The notes: generated by a model from the sequence alone, not told the origin. Counted from the stretch's first letter, positions 16,186-24,900 are shown. The stretch: 32,714 nucleotides of DNA from Myxococcales bacterium (GCA_003136095.1 PNBO01000088.1:16909-49622); one strand, 5' to 3'. A program made the numbers and translations.

Positions 16186-16236
16186 CGTCGCGATCCAGTT
16201 TCCGCACAGGACGCGATCGAGTTTCGGCACAGAACG
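16186..16236 (-). repeat. Right inverted end of the IS, iterated
   Basis: Read on the minus strand it shows TTCTGTGCCGAAACTCGATC followed by GCGTCCTGTGCGGAAACTGG, matching the left end in sequence and in having repeated units about 25 bp apart. The 16241-16388 gap holds only a short hydrophobic open frame (from about 16266) that I do not call a gene. Confidence 0.7.
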
Positions 16237-16388
16237 GGGTGCCATTTGACGGGCCTCGCTACTACATGCCGCTCATCGGGTTGGGCCCGATCGTGGGCGC
16301 GGCGGGTGGTGCCGTGCTCGAAACCACACTGCAGAAGACGCGCGCCGACGGGAACCATCCTGGCAACTGAGCTGATCATTGCGGCAGG

Positions 16389-17912
16389 CTAGGGCTTGGC
16401 CTCGGTGGCTCCAGTGTGGTCGGTCTTCGCCTCGGCCACCGGCTGCGGGATCGCCAACTTGGTGAGATCGGGCTCGGCGGTGGCGCCGTCGACGAGGATG
16501 CCGTGGCAAGTCTCGCAGTCGTTGGGGATGGTCTCGCCGGTCTTGGCGTTTTTCATGTTGCCGTCGTGGCAGCGGAAGCAGCCGGGCGACTCGTCGTGGC
16601 CGATGTTGGTCGGGTGGGTCTTGGAATTGGTGTTCATCTGCGGGAAGACCGTCCGGTCGTAGACGCGCGCCGCTTCCTCGGCGCCACGGGCAACCAGCAC
16701 CGCCTGCCCGGCGGCGAGGTCGGGATAACTCTTTTGGTAGAAGCCGCGGATGGCCTCGCGCACCCCCGCCACGCCCTGCTCGTGGGTCGCGTAGCTCGCC
16801 TGCGCCGCCTTCACGACCTCGCGCTTGTAGAAGGGCAGGGCGCGCAGCTCGGCCTGTCGCTGCAAGACCGCGTCGGTCTCCCGCGCCGGGCTTTCAAAAA
16901 GGTGCGTGGGGCGATTGTGGCAGTCGATGCAGTCCATGAGGCGCGCCTCGGCCGCAATGGCTGCCGACGCCGGCGGCTTGGCGCCCTCGCGCAGGAACTC
17001 GGTCTGCTTGCCATCGGCCGTGGTGAGCTCGACCCAGGCCATCTCCTGGCGCCGTTTGTCGGTGGCCAGGTAGCGAATCCGGTTGTCGGCGTAGATGTGC
17101 CACCAGTGGATGCCGCCGTGCTGCTGGCCGGCGGCGCGCGCGCCGCCGCCGGTCTTGAGCAAGAGCGCGGTGAAGCTGGGCGTGTTCTTCTCGTCGTCGG
17201 CGAAGCGGCCGATGAGGTGCAGCTTGTCGCCGTAGTGCTTGGCCGGCCAGTGACAGCCCTCGCAGGTGTCGCGTGCCGGGCGTAGGGTGTGGACCGGCGA
17301 GGCGATGGGCCGCGCGTAGGTGCCGAGCATGACCTTCCACACTTGGCGCAAGCCGTCGAATTTCGAGCGCACCATGAACGAGGCGCCCGGGCCGATGTGG
17401 CACTGCACGCACTTGACCCGCGAGTGCGGCGAGTTCTGGTAGGCGGTGTACTCGGGCTGCATGACCTTGTGGCAGATGGTGCCGCAGAACTTGGGCGAAT
17501 CCATGAACTCGACCGCCACCGCCGAGCTGGTGGCGAGCAGGATGGCGTTGACCACGGTGAGGCCGAGCACGATCAGGAAGGCGCGCCGGATGTGGCCGTC
17601 GTTGAAATCGAGGCGCGGCCAAAGCGGGACGTCCGTGGCCAGCACGCCGCGCTTGCGCAGTTTGCGCCGGCGCAGGAAGATGCCGACGGGCATGGCCAGA
17701 AGCCCGCCCACGAAGCCGCCGGGCAAGAAGGCCAGGCCCAGAAGCCCGACGTAGGGGTTCTCGACCAGCCCCAGCCCCTCCAGGATGAGAAACACCAGAA
17801 GGCCGATGCCCGACAGGGTGGTGAGGCCAAAACCGACTGCCGTGAGCGGGTTTTTGGCATAAGCAGCCAGGCGGGCGAGCGCGGGGGAAAGCGACTTGGG
17901 TAGAATCGTCAT
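16389..17912 (-). CDS. Membrane-bound multiheme cytochrome c (NapC/NirT type), six heme motifs
   Basis: 507 residues. Hydrophobic segments lie at about 24-47, 55-80 and 112-130. Heme-binding motifs are CGTICH (143-148, a CX3CH spacing), CVQCH (168), CEGCH (217), CIDCH (328), CFRCH (445) and CETCH (466), so six c-type hemes are possible. The first two, with HKVMQPEYTAYQNSPHS between them, match the NapC/NirT/NrfH quinol-oxidising core, where Met or His near the first heme serves as ligand. Such proteins take electrons from the quinol pool to periplasmic reductases. It is longer than four-heme NapC (about 200 aa), so it carries its own extra heme domain. No reductase gene is adjacent, so its partner is unknown. 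Confidence 0.88.
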   Translation of the reverse strand: MTILPKSLSPALARLAAYAKNPLTAVGFGLTTLSGIGLLVFLILEGLGLVENPYVGLLGLAFLPGGFVGGLLAMPVGIFLRRRKLRKRGVLATDVPLWPRLDFNDGHIRRAFLIVLGLTVVNAILLATSSAVAVEFMDSPKFCGTICHKVMQPEYTAYQNSPHSRVKCVQCHIGPGASFMVRSKFDGLRQVWKVMLGTYARPIASPVHTLRPARDTCEGCHWPAKHYGDKLHLIGRFADDEKNTPSFTALLLKTGGGARAAGQQHGGIHWWHIYADNRIRYLATDKRRQEMAWVELTTADGKQTEFLREGAKPPASAAIAAEARLMDCIDCHNRPTHLFESPARETDAVLQRQAELRALPFYKREVVKAAQASYATHEQGVAGVREAIRGFYQKSYPDLAAGQAVLVARGAEEAARVYDRTVFPQMNTNSKTHPTNIGHDESPGCFRCHDGNMKNAKTGETIPNDCETCHGILVDGATAEPDLTKLAIPQPVAEAKTDHTGATEAKP

Positions 17913-18023
17913 GACGATATACCAGTAATCCGGAGTCGGATTGTCCTAATTTAGCGCGTGGCCTGGCGCACGCAAGGTGCAATCGCCGCGCATGCTTGGC
18001 GCGCGCCGCCAGCGCCGTTGCGG

Positions 18024-18210
18024 GGTGCCTAATCGTTTCGAATGGGGTTTCTTCGTTCGAGAACCTCTAGCACACATCGCGTCACCGCGCCTCGGTGCTC
18101 GGCACCCCACCCATGCGGGCCGCGTCTCGCAGCTCCGGGCACCTCCGGCATCTCCTGGAAGGCGTGTCTCGACCACACGGCACAGTCTACCCCATCGCGT
18201 CCCCAGCTCG
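18024..18210. repeat. Interspersed block, copy A (about 190 bp)
   Basis: Starts GGTGCCTAATCGTTTCGAAT, includes a small hairpin (GTTTCT...AGAAC, 18047-18064) and CCGCGCCTCGGTGCTCGG, and ends CATCGCGTCCCCAGCTCG. Copies B, C and D have the same orientation. It lies just past the 3' end of an IS91-type transposase tail (read on the minus strand) and is probably the end of that element. Indels between copies argue against coding. Confidence 0.82.
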
Positions 18211-18220
18211 GGCGCTTTGA

Positions 18221-18283
18221 TCAGTTCACCCAGTCATCGCCGCCACCACCCGTCTCCCGGGGCGGGGGGCGGGCTGGGTGTAG
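18221..18283 (-). pseudogene. IS91-type transposase, C-terminal tail (copy A)
   Basis: Minus-strand reading ELHPARPPPRETGGGGDDWV then Asn and stop at 18221. The LHPARPPPR tail is typical of IS91-family (Y2, rolling-circle) transposases in this group, from memory. Only about 20 residues remain, joined upstream to the end of an unrelated gene. Confidence 0.55.
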
Positions 18284-18487
18284 CTCGCGATTGATAGCGG
18301 CCGCGGGTAAATCCCCCAGCACGTCGGCCTGATCGGCTATCCAATCGAACACGATGGACATGGCCCAACCTGGATGCTCGCTCCGTCCGGTCCATTCGCG
18401 GTAGGCCCAGCTCCAGATCCGGTCGCGAATCCGGCTGTACCAGAGGGTCTTCAAGGCGTCTTGTCCCAACCGCTGCTCGAAGTCGTC
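18284..18487 (-). pseudogene. 3' fragment of the 199-aa helical protein gene
   Basis: 204 bp matching 26523-26726 without indels. It encodes DDFEQRLGQDALKTLWYSRI and RIWSWAYREWTGRSEHPGW and ends inside LGDLPAAAINRE, where it joins the IS91 tail. The upstream part is lost; 18488-18555 is unassigned. Confidence 0.8.
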
Positions 18488-18555
18488 TCTCCCGCTGCTC
18501 TTGGGCCAGACGGTCAGCGTCGTGTAGTCGTCGGAGAATGTCCCATTGCTTCCGC

Positions 18556-19116
18556 CTACTTCTTGCAAGTCACCTCGAAGAGGGGCACCGGGCCTGGGCT
18601 GCCCGGCATCCTGGCCTCCATCTTGTGAACGAACTCCTTGTCACCCTTCTTCTCGAAGCTGTGCTTGGCGCTCATCTTGCCCATGAAATTCGAAACCTCG
18701 AGATCCCAGGTCAGCGTATCGCCCGACCAGCCCGTGCTGGTGCCGGTGACGTAACCGCCAGTGGACTCGAACTCGGCGCGAACGAACTTGTTGGATTGGG
18801 CCTCCCAGCCCCAGGTCCCGATCGCCGTGACCGCCATGGGGTAGTCCTTGGCCTTGTGCTCGGTGTAGATGAAGCTTTGCCAGAAGCCACCGAGCTCGTT
18901 CTTGACCTTGGCGGTGGCTTTGATCTTCACGGTCTTTCCCGGTCCCAACATCGCGGTGCCCGCGCAGGTCCAGCTGCCCACAAACATCTTGAGGGCATCG
19001 TTCTCGGCGGCCGGCTTGCTTGGGGGCGCGGGCGACTCCGGCGCCGCGGCCCAGGCCATGCCTGCCAAGACGGTCAGAAAAAGGGTCGTGGTGGCGAAGT
19101 GCTTGCTCAATCGCAT
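18556..19116 (-). CDS. Secreted DUF1579-like protein
   Basis: 186 residues. The start at 19116 is fixed by AGGAGG at 19121-19127, five bases upstream. Residues 1-23 are a signal peptide (TTTLFLTVLAGMAWA, cut before AAPES). The mature part begins with KMFVGSWTCAGTAML, then strands such as KVKNELGGFWQSFIYTEHK, GYVTGTSTGWSGDTLTWDLE and FVHKMEARMPG. This beta-barrel pattern (a G.W.C.G start, W...S and a closing heat-like strand) fits the DUF1579 family of unknown function. Two cysteines (WTCAG and EVTCKK) could pair. Probably periplasmic. It is flanked on both sides by copies of the interspersed block. Confidence 0.72.
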   Translation of the reverse strand: MRLSKHFATTTLFLTVLAGMAWAAAPESPAPPSKPAAENDALKMFVGSWTCAGTAMLGPGKTVKIKATAKVKNELGGFWQSFIYTEHKAKDYPMAVTAIGTWGWEAQSNKFVRAEFESTGGYVTGTSTGWSGDTLTWDLEVSNFMGKMSAKHSFEKKGDKEFVHKMEARMPGSPGPVPLFEVTCKK

Positions 19117-19282
19117 ACGTTCCTCCTGAGAACGGGTTGTCGATGACGGCGCAAACCCGCACTGCGTGCCCCCAAGATTGGAGCTTGTCGGGTTCGATCT
19201 CCCCTTCGATTCCCGACTTTGCGAAAGGATTCGCAACTTTGCCAGCAAGATTTCGACGAGCTGGTCCAGCCTCCAGCTTCCA

Positions 19283-19490
19283 GGTGCCTAATCGTTTCGA
19301 ACGGGGTTTCTTCGTTCGAGATCCTCTACCCGACATCGCGTCCTCGCGCCTCGGTGCTCGGCATACCACCCATGCGGGCCGCGTTTCGCAGCTCCGGGAC
19401 CTCCGGCAACAGCTCCGGGCACCTCCGGCATCTCCTGGAAAGCGTGTCTCGACCACACAGCACGGTCTACCCCATCGCGTCCCGAGGTCG
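19283..19490. repeat. Interspersed block, copy B
   Basis: Same block as copy A but with a 21-bp insertion that partly duplicates GCTCCGGG/ACCTCCGG motifs. The left boundary is again GGTGCCTAATCGTTTCGA and the right end is CATCGCGTCCCGAGGTCG. Confidence 0.82.
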
Positions 19491-19496
19491 CCTCCA

Positions 19497-19590
19497 TCAG
19501 TTGAGCCAATCTTCCGCGTCCCACGCCTCCCGGTCGGCCCCCTGGGACGGGCGCGTCGGGTGTAGCTCGGGCACGGCGGCAGGCAGATGC
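19497..19590 (-). pseudogene. IS91-type transposase, C-terminal tail (copy B, divergent variant)
   Basis: Minus-strand reading ARHLPAAVPELHPTRPSQGA, then DREAWDAEDWLN and stop at 19497. It is clearly related to but different from copy A, so it comes from a separate element of the same family. Its upstream end joins an NmrA 3' fragment. Confidence 0.6.
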
Positions 19591-19593
19591 CTG

Positions 19594-19706
19594 GCAACCA
19601 GATGCGCAGCATGTTCGACGGCCGGGCCAAACTGGAACCGTTCGACAACCATCGCTATCCGGCGATCCGCTGGACGACCGCGCGCGAGGTGCTCTCGGCC
19701 CGCTAA
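19594..19706 (+). pseudogene. 3' fragment of an NmrA-like gene
   Basis: Encodes QMRSMFDGRAKLEPFDNHRY and AIRWTTAREVLSAR, then TAA at 19704-19706. It aligns with 8384-8488 of the intact gene and shows where the family normally ends. It is truncated at its 5' side by the IS91 tail. Confidence 0.8.
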
Positions 19707-19799
19707 GGACGCATCGTCACGCGGCGATACGAGCCACGCGGGCATTCTCGCGATTGATGGCCGCCGCGGGCAGATCCCCCAGCACGTCGGCCTGGGCGC
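19705..19799 (-). pseudogene. 3' end fragment of the 199-aa helical protein gene
   Basis: Matches 26481-26573 (the stop region and the last residues NRENARVARIAA, read on the minus strand). It immediately follows the TAA of the NmrA fragment, so the two gene ends face each other. The rest to 19897 has no recognisable gene. Confidence 0.75.
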
Positions 19800-19897
19800 T
19801 CTAGCCCAAAGGTGCCGACTGAACAAGCGCTCGCCAGGTGACAGCGCTCGCCACGTGACCGCCTATCACATCGAGCTTGAAAAAGCTGGGCTGATCA

Positions 19898-22800
19898 TCA
19901 GGGTTGCACGTCAAATGCATCGATATATATCCACGCGCCGCAGGAGGCTGACTGCTTGGTTCCCAAGACAGTGAGCGTCAACGCGTGGGATCCGGCAGGT
20001 AATCCCGTGACGGTGTAGAGGGCCTGCTGCCAACCGCCGCCGCTCGCCCTATACGCATCCAATGTCTGAACGTTGCCGTCCACTTGCACCTGAGCCTGAC
20101 CACTACACGAATCCTGGGTTCCGATGACGCTGATCCCGGTGCCGTTGAAGGGAAGCCTCATGGTCACGCCTGCCGTCGCAGTCGCCATATAGGTGTTCGC
20201 GCTCGCGCGGCTATCGGTGCCAGTGTTCCAGTTATATTCAGTGGGTCCTCGCACGATCTGCGGGTCATCTTCTTCCAGCCGCGTAGAAGAAGCGATTACG
20301 TCTAATGCATCGACATAGATCCACGCGCCGCACGAGGCTGCCTGCTTGGTTCCCAAGACGGTCAGCGTCAACGTGTGGGATCCCGCAGCCAATCCCATGA
20401 TGCTGTAGAGGCTCTGCTGCCAACCGCCGCCGCTCGCCCTATACGCATCCAATGTCTGAACGTTGCCGTCCACTTGAACTTGAGCCTGACCGCTACACGA
20501 ATCTTGGGTTCCGATGACGTTGATCCCGGTGCCGTTGAAGGGAAGCCTCATGGTCACGCCTGCCGTCGCAGTTGCCATATAGGTGTTCGCGCTCGCGCGG
20601 CTATCGGTGCCAGTGTTCCAGTTATATTCAGTGGGTCCTCGCACAACGCGAGGGTCAGACTCTTCATACCTTGTGATTGATCCGCTCGCGCGAGGAGCGC
20701 TGATGGTCACGACAACCTGCGAGCGGCCGGTCGCACCGGCGTTGTCGGTGACGGTCAGGGTGACGGTGTACGAGCCTGCCTGGGAATACGTATGGCTACC
20801 TTGGACACCGATGCCTTGGCTGCCGTCGCCCCATTCCCATGCCCACGAACTGATGGAGCCGTCTAGGTCTCGGCTGCCGCTGCCGTCGCCGGCGACGGAG
20901 AAGTTGTTGACGGTGGTTGTCATTGAGGCGAGCGGCACCTCATTTGAGGAACCTGCGATGATGTCTGCGAGTTGCTTGCGGGCTGTCTCCCAGTCGTTCG
21001 GCTCCGTTGACCAGCTAATGTCGGTGAGAATCCAGGTGGGATCGTTAGGGTCGTTCACCCCGTATTCCCATGCGGCTTTGGGGACCATGGTGTTCACGAG
21101 CGACTGAACCGCCACGGGGTTGATGGCCGCTGCCATGGTCAAGTAGTCCACGTCCTGTAGGCCCCGCCGCCAGTGCTTGAGGCGCAGGCTGGCGAAGGGG
21201 CCGTTCACGCCGTAGGAGTCGCTCGGGAACAGCACGTCAGTCCCGGGATATAGAAGCACCCCATCCCCGTTGGAGTAGTTCCAGCCGGTTTCCCCCTTCA
21301 CGGGATCAACGGAGGCGATGCTGCCGAACGTGTGGGCGCTTTGGAAAACATTGATCTCTCCGGTGCCGCCTTGGTAATCGTTATAGTAGGTGGTCTCCCA
21401 GAAAAACCAGCGGTTGACCCTTAGTTTGTATTGAGCCCATGCCCGCTCTCGGAGGGCCACACCATCATCCTCAGTGGCGGTGGAACCCGTTGCGGGCCGG
21501 GTACCGTTGTACATGTAGAAGCGTTTGCGGCTGTCCTGGGTATAGCGATTCACCAAAGGTTGCCATTGTTCGAGGATGCCCACGCCCATGAAGGAGGTAG
21601 CGATGTCTAACGAAGGCGTTTCAGCGGCGGCCACCGTCAAGGGGATGGTCGACAACGACCTCAACTGTCCTCCCGGCCCGGGGTTGTTCAAGATCCAGTT
21701 CGCCCAGGTTTCGGTTTGAGTGGTGTCGGGCGACTCGTCTATTAAGTAGAGGAAATGTTCCGTAGCGGGGGAGTTCTGTTGGAACCAAGTCTCCCAGGCG
21801 TTCGTGTGTTGGTTCATGGCGGCCTGTCCGCCGGCTTTCCAGTTCCAAGAGCCGTAGGTCGCGATCGAATAGACGTTGTTGCCCGTGTTCACGCCGGGTC
21901 CGTCGTATCCGTTGGCGGCGGTGAAAAGGCTGCCGTCGAGGCGCGGCCCCCATTCCGGACATGGGCGATCCCCCGGAGAGACGCAGTCTCCTCCGTCTAC
22001 GTCTCCAATCAGGGAAAAGCGGTGGCGGTGGGCCAAAAGGAAATGCCGGTCCCGAATCGCTTTCCCCTTGGCGCCCGCCGCTGAATTGGGATCTATCCAG
22101 GTGGACCCCAAATAGCGGTGGTTGACGTTGGGGGAGGAGAAATACAGCATGGTTTTGGCGGACGGGGTGTCGGGTAGTGTGGCGTCGTAGACCTGCAACC
22201 CCACGGGGACATACGTAACCGTTCCTCCTTGCGAAACCGTTATCTGGCCCTGATAAAGACCGGCCACCGCCGTCTTCGGAATGTACACGTCGGCCCAAAT
22301 GCTCTGGTTCGACGCGGCAGGTATATAGAATGTGGGAACGAGCTCAAGCGGAACGGCGATCTCAGGGTAAAACTTATCGTGGTCAGGCCGGTCCTGCCAT
22401 CCACCTGATCCTGTATGCTCACCGATCAACGGCCGTCGGAAGCGAGCCGGCACGTGCCGTTCATCGTAACCGCCCCCTATAATGTCGTAAGACAGGGCGC
22501 TTAGCCCCTTGATCTGCAGGTAGCGAACATAGAACAACTCGATGTTTCGCCCAACGAAGTTGAACACCTGATCGCCGGAAACCGGAACCGATGCAATCGT
22601 GCTCCCATTCGGTCCGGCCAGTGATGAGAACGACACGCTGACGTTGTCGGCGCCCGCGAGGGCTTCGAGAACGAGGTTGCAGTTGACGACCTCATTCTTG
22701 AGGCCGAACAGTTTTATGCTCGTGCCGTCCCAAGCAGTGTTGATCACGTCCTTTTCGTCGCGGCTGACGCGAAGTTCATCGCGCGTGACCTTATCGGCTC

Positions 22801-22978
22801 CGTCGTTCACCCAGATGGCGGTGACTTTGCCCGCTGACAAGGAAAGCCTCAACTCACTCGCGACGACCTCTTTGCTTTTGTCGGGACCGGAGCACCCCAA
22901 GCCGGCTAGTGCGCCTCCGGCCGCGGAGAGGGACAGAAGGATTGCTGTGGTCACTACAAATCGAATGTACTCTTTCAT
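19898..22978 (-). CDS. GH123/DUF4091-like lipoprotein with PKD domain and duplicated C-terminal beta domains
   Basis: 1026 residues. The ATG at 22978 (GAGG upstream) gives a lipoprotein signal with Cys29 (LAGLGC). A beta N-terminal region is followed by a glycosidase-like barrel of the DUF4091/GH123 kind. FLYLIDESPD places an Asp-Glu pair at 414-415, the position and context of the catalytic DE of GH123 beta-N-acetylgalactosaminidases (family knowledge). LKHWRRGLQDVDYLTMAA is typical of DUF4091. A PKD domain follows (WAWEWGDGS, GSHTYSQAGSYTVTLTV), then two near-identical 130-residue beta domains (GPTEYNWNTGTDSRASANTY), probably carbohydrate-binding. Base composition is less GC-rich than its neighbours, with rarer codons, which suggests acquisition. 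It is probably a surface enzyme acting on amino-sugar polymers. Confidence 0.75.
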   Translation of the reverse strand: MKEYIRFVVTTAILLSLSAAGGALAGLGCSGPDKSKEVVASELRLSLSAGKVTAIWVNDGADKVTRDELRVSRDEKDVINTAWDGTSIKLFGLKNEVVNCNLVLEALAGADNVSVSFSSLAGPNGSTIASVPVSGDQVFNFVGRNIELFYVRYLQIKGLSALSYDIIGGGYDERHVPARFRRPLIGEHTGSGGWQDRPDHDKFYPEIAVPLELVPTFYIPAASNQSIWADVYIPKTAVAGLYQGQITVSQGGTVTYVPVGLQVYDATLPDTPSAKTMLYFSSPNVNHRYLGSTWIDPNSAAGAKGKAIRDRHFLLAHRHRFSLIGDVDGGDCVSPGDRPCPEWGPRLDGSLFTAANGYDGPGVNTGNNVYSIATYGSWNWKAGGQAAMNQHTNAWETWFQQNSPATEHFLYLIDESPDTTQTETWANWILNNPGPGGQLRSLSTIPLTVAAAETPSLDIATSFMGVGILEQWQPLVNRYTQDSRKRFYMYNGTRPATGSTATEDDGVALRERAWAQYKLRVNRWFFWETTYYNDYQGGTGEINVFQSAHTFGSIASVDPVKGETGWNYSNGDGVLLYPGTDVLFPSDSYGVNGPFASLRLKHWRRGLQDVDYLTMAAAINPVAVQSLVNTMVPKAAWEYGVNDPNDPTWILTDISWSTEPNDWETARKQLADIIAGSSNEVPLASMTTTVNNFSVAGDGSGSRDLDGSISSWAWEWGDGSQGIGVQGSHTYSQAGSYTVTLTVTDNAGATGRSQVVVTISAPRASGSITRYEESDPRVVRGPTEYNWNTGTDSRASANTYMATATAGVTMRLPFNGTGINVIGTQDSCSGQAQVQVDGNVQTLDAYRASGGGWQQSLYSIMGLAAGSHTLTLTVLGTKQAASCGAWIYVDALDVIASSTRLEEDDPQIVRGPTEYNWNTGTDSRASANTYMATATAGVTMRLPFNGTGISVIGTQDSCSGQAQVQVDGNVQTLDAYRASGGGWQQALYTVTGLPAGSHALTLTVLGTKQSASCGAWIYIDAFDVQP
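19911..20690 (-). repeat. 390-bp tandem duplication within the glycosidase gene
   Basis: Copies 19911-20300 and 20301-20690 are nearly identical over long runs (for example the stretch containing CGCTCGCCCTATACGCATCC). Each encodes one 130-residue C-terminal module. Few silent changes separate them, so the duplication is recent or maintained by gene conversion. Confidence 0.92.
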
Positions 22979-23460
22979 GGTGTGCGCCTCGCAGGAAAGC
23001 TCCACCCGTTCCCCGATAGCAGTTTTCGTGCCACCCCTCAGACGCACGCAAGCTTGGACGATTCCTTTCTAGACAGAGGAGGGGATGACCAATTCCATCA
23101 AAGTGGGGTGGGAAACCAGTCAATCCGATGGGCGGAAGACTTCGGGCCCCGGAACCGGCGGACCAACCCCGGCGCGGGGGAACGGCGGCAAACGCTGGCC
23201 GATTGGCAACGACGGATGGCACGGACGTACAGGGACTGTACCTTAGCCTGCTGGGACGACCGGGATTGGTCCCGGTGCCGCGCCAGATCGCCGGCCTTGC
23301 GAGGCGTGTGAAGGGCGGGATGGCGCGGGGGTATTCGAATTGATTGGAATGGCCCTTCATTGTGGTTGAGTCAACGGGATCGGCGCCTGCAAGTGCCGGA
23401 ATCTATGTGCGTCTTGGGATGGCCCGAAAGCTGCTGTAGCTAGGTTAGGTAGGTGATGCC
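22979..23460. other. Gap of about 480 bp, promoter-containing, no gene assigned
   Basis: Divergent spacer between the glycosidase and the small secreted protein. One short plus-strand frame (23128-23343, containing LYLSLLGRPG) faintly recalls a DUF4214 helix, but it has no ribosome site and is not called. Both flanking genes must start here, but no promoter boxes stand out. Confidence 0.4.
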
Positions 23461-23925
23461 ATGAAAGACCTGTGGAGAATGATGACGAGAAACGCTACGG
23501 GCGGGAAAGCACTGTTGGTCGCGATCATGCTGGGATTGCCCGGTGGTTCGGCCGAAGCGTACACCGGCCCGCTTTGGGCCCCGATCGTGGTGACGATCGT
23601 CCAGCGGGGGCAGTCGGGAGAGGTTGCGTGTTCGGTGTCGCAGGCCTCGCCACCGGCTGGCACGAACGAAATCCTCGTGCGCATCAGGGTGTCGCGAGAC
23701 AGGACCCCAAAGACGATCCTGCTTAGGACCACTTCCCGAGAAACGACCCTTGACGTGACGAACTCGCTGCCGCTGCTTGGCCAGTACGAGACCATCATCG
23801 ACCTTGAGAAGACCAATTGTGCAACCTCGGGAACCCTGCTCGTGGAGGTCGAGGGGGATCTTGAAACCAACACGGCCACCTGCCCTGGGATTCTTTTGCC
23901 CAAGGGCCTTACTTGCAATGACTAG
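23461..23925 (+). CDS. Small secreted protein of unknown function
   Basis: 154 residues. The N-terminus MKDLWRMMTRNATGGKALLV leads into a signal peptide ending LPGGSAEA, cut before YTGPL. The mature part of about 120 residues has alternating strands (WAPIVVTIVQRGQSGEVACS, EILVRIRVSRD, TILLRTTSRETTLDVT) and four cysteines (EVACSV, TNCAT, ATCPG, LTCND), consistent with a small disulfide-bonded beta domain. No family is recognised. The ATG at 23461 is one of two candidates (the other is at 23479). A GC hairpin follows the stop. No close operon partner is seen. Confidence 0.65.
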   Translation: MKDLWRMMTRNATGGKALLVAIMLGLPGGSAEAYTGPLWAPIVVTIVQRGQSGEVACSVSQASPPAGTNEILVRIRVSRDRTPKTILLRTTSRETTLDVTNSLPLLGQYETIIDLEKTNCATSGTLLVEVEGDLETNTATCPGILLPKGLTCND

Positions 23926-23927
23926 CT

Positions 23928-23947
23928 TGCACGTGCCCGGCCGTGCA
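23928..23947 (+). terminator. Hairpin after the small secreted protein
   Basis: TGCACG, loop TGCCCGGC, CGTGCA: a 6-bp stem 3 bp after the stop codon. There is no U-tract, so it is a weak terminator candidate. Confidence 0.35.
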
Positions 23948-24067
23948 CAAACGAGCTGCACGCTCTCCTCGGCCTAGTGAGTTTGGCATCCCGTGCGCAG
24001 CTACACGAAATTTCGGCGCCAACGAGGCGCTACGAACGGCGGACAGGAGCAATTGGGAAGGGAAGGA

Positions 24068-24709
24068 ATGAAGATGCAGAACGCGGCATATTGGAAGGGG
24101 TTGCGCCACATCGTACTTGGGGCAGCGGCGCTGGCAGGTGGCGCGTGGTTCCTCGGGGCGGCCCCTGGTTTGGCCAGTGAGGCAGGCTCTGAAGGCGGCG
24201 AGCCCCTGCCGAAGGAGCGTCGTCAGAGCGAGACCGGAGCCAATTCAAGGCGAGTGGACCGAGCGGAAGACATGATCGTCCTGCTTCACGAGGGCAACCG
24301 GATGGAGATCGAGGGCGCCGCGCTGGCACTGGAGAGGGGGCAGGCCGAGCGGGTGAAGAACTACGCTCTCCTGCTGACAAAGGAGCACCAGCAGTGCGAC
24401 AAACAGCTCATGGATTACGCGGACCAGAAGCAGTTCGACCGTCGGAGTTTCGAGGACGGGAAGCAAAAGGCGACCGACGGTCCGGTGGAGAGGCTGCGCG
24501 TGCGGCAGCCGCAGAACTTCGACCGCGCGTTCATCCTGGCCATGGTGCGGGAACAGGGCAAGATGATCGACGCGCTCGCGAGCACAATGCAGGATAGCCG
24601 CGACACCGACCTTCGCCGCCTGCTGGCTGGGCAGCTGCCGGTGCTCGAGAAGCTGAAGAAGGCGGGAGAGGCGATTCTCGCGCGCCTACCCGCCAACAGT
24701 GAAAGATGA
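24068..24709 (+). CDS. DUF4142-like (ferritin-like helical bundle) secreted protein
   Basis: 213 residues. The ATG at 24068 follows a purine-rich GGGAAGGGAAGG. The signal region HIVLGAAALAGGAWFLGAAP ends near GLASEA. The mature protein is helical: LLHEGNRMEIEGAALALERG, VKNYALLLTKEHQQCDKQLM, FDRAFILAMVREQGKMIDAL and RLLAGQLPVLEKLKKAGEAI. The E..H placement in helices 2 and 3 and the overall pattern match DUF4142, a periplasmic four-helix bundle of unknown role related to ferritin-like proteins. It stands alone; the downstream side is the repeat mosaic. Confidence 0.75.
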   Translation: MKMQNAAYWKGLRHIVLGAAALAGGAWFLGAAPGLASEAGSEGGEPLPKERRQSETGANSRRVDRAEDMIVLLHEGNRMEIEGAALALERGQAERVKNYALLLTKEHQQCDKQLMDYADQKQFDRRSFEDGKQKATDGPVERLRVRQPQNFDRAFILAMVREQGKMIDALASTMQDSRDTDLRRLLAGQLPVLEKLKKAGEAILARLPANSER

Positions 24710-24813
24710 CCACGGATCAACGATGTCAGCGAGCAGCGTCTTGCCGTTGCTGCGGACGTTGGTGTCCATGATTAAGAGGGGTGAGGGGCCTGTGCCTCGC
24801 CAAAATTCCGTCT

Positions 24814-24900
24814 GGCGCCTGATCGTTTCGAATGGGGTCTCTTCGTTCGAGAACCTCTCCCCTACATCGCGTCACCGCGCCTCGGTGCTCGGCAGCCCAC
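24814..24900. repeat. Interspersed block, copy C (truncated)
   Basis: The first 87 bp of the block (GGCGCCTGATCGTTTCGAAT to CGGTGCTCGG) are present. The right half is deleted, so the sequence jumps directly to the IS91-type tail. Confidence 0.8.

Larger units (their letters stand above)
14941..16240 (+). mobile_element. Decayed IS with integrase-core (rve) transposase, about 1.3 kb
   Basis: Bounded by inverted ends (14945-14998 and 16186-16236) that flank a transposase pseudogene of the DDE/rve superfamily. The ends are approximate, and I saw no clear target duplication. The element sits directly after the GH18-like gene and its hairpin. The 14999-15138 interval is leader sequence without a credible gene. 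Confidence 0.7.

Noticed and set aside
16266-16370. Short hydrophobic plus-strand frame (MPLIGLGPIVGAAGGAVLE)
   Set aside because: No ribosome site and no second copy; it may be a remnant but cannot be supported.
18024-18210. Reading the interspersed block as protein coding
   Set aside because: Copies differ by indels that are not multiples of three, and no frame is kept in all four.
23128-23343. Possible DUF4214-like fragment
   Set aside because: Only one short helix resembles the family and there is no start signal.
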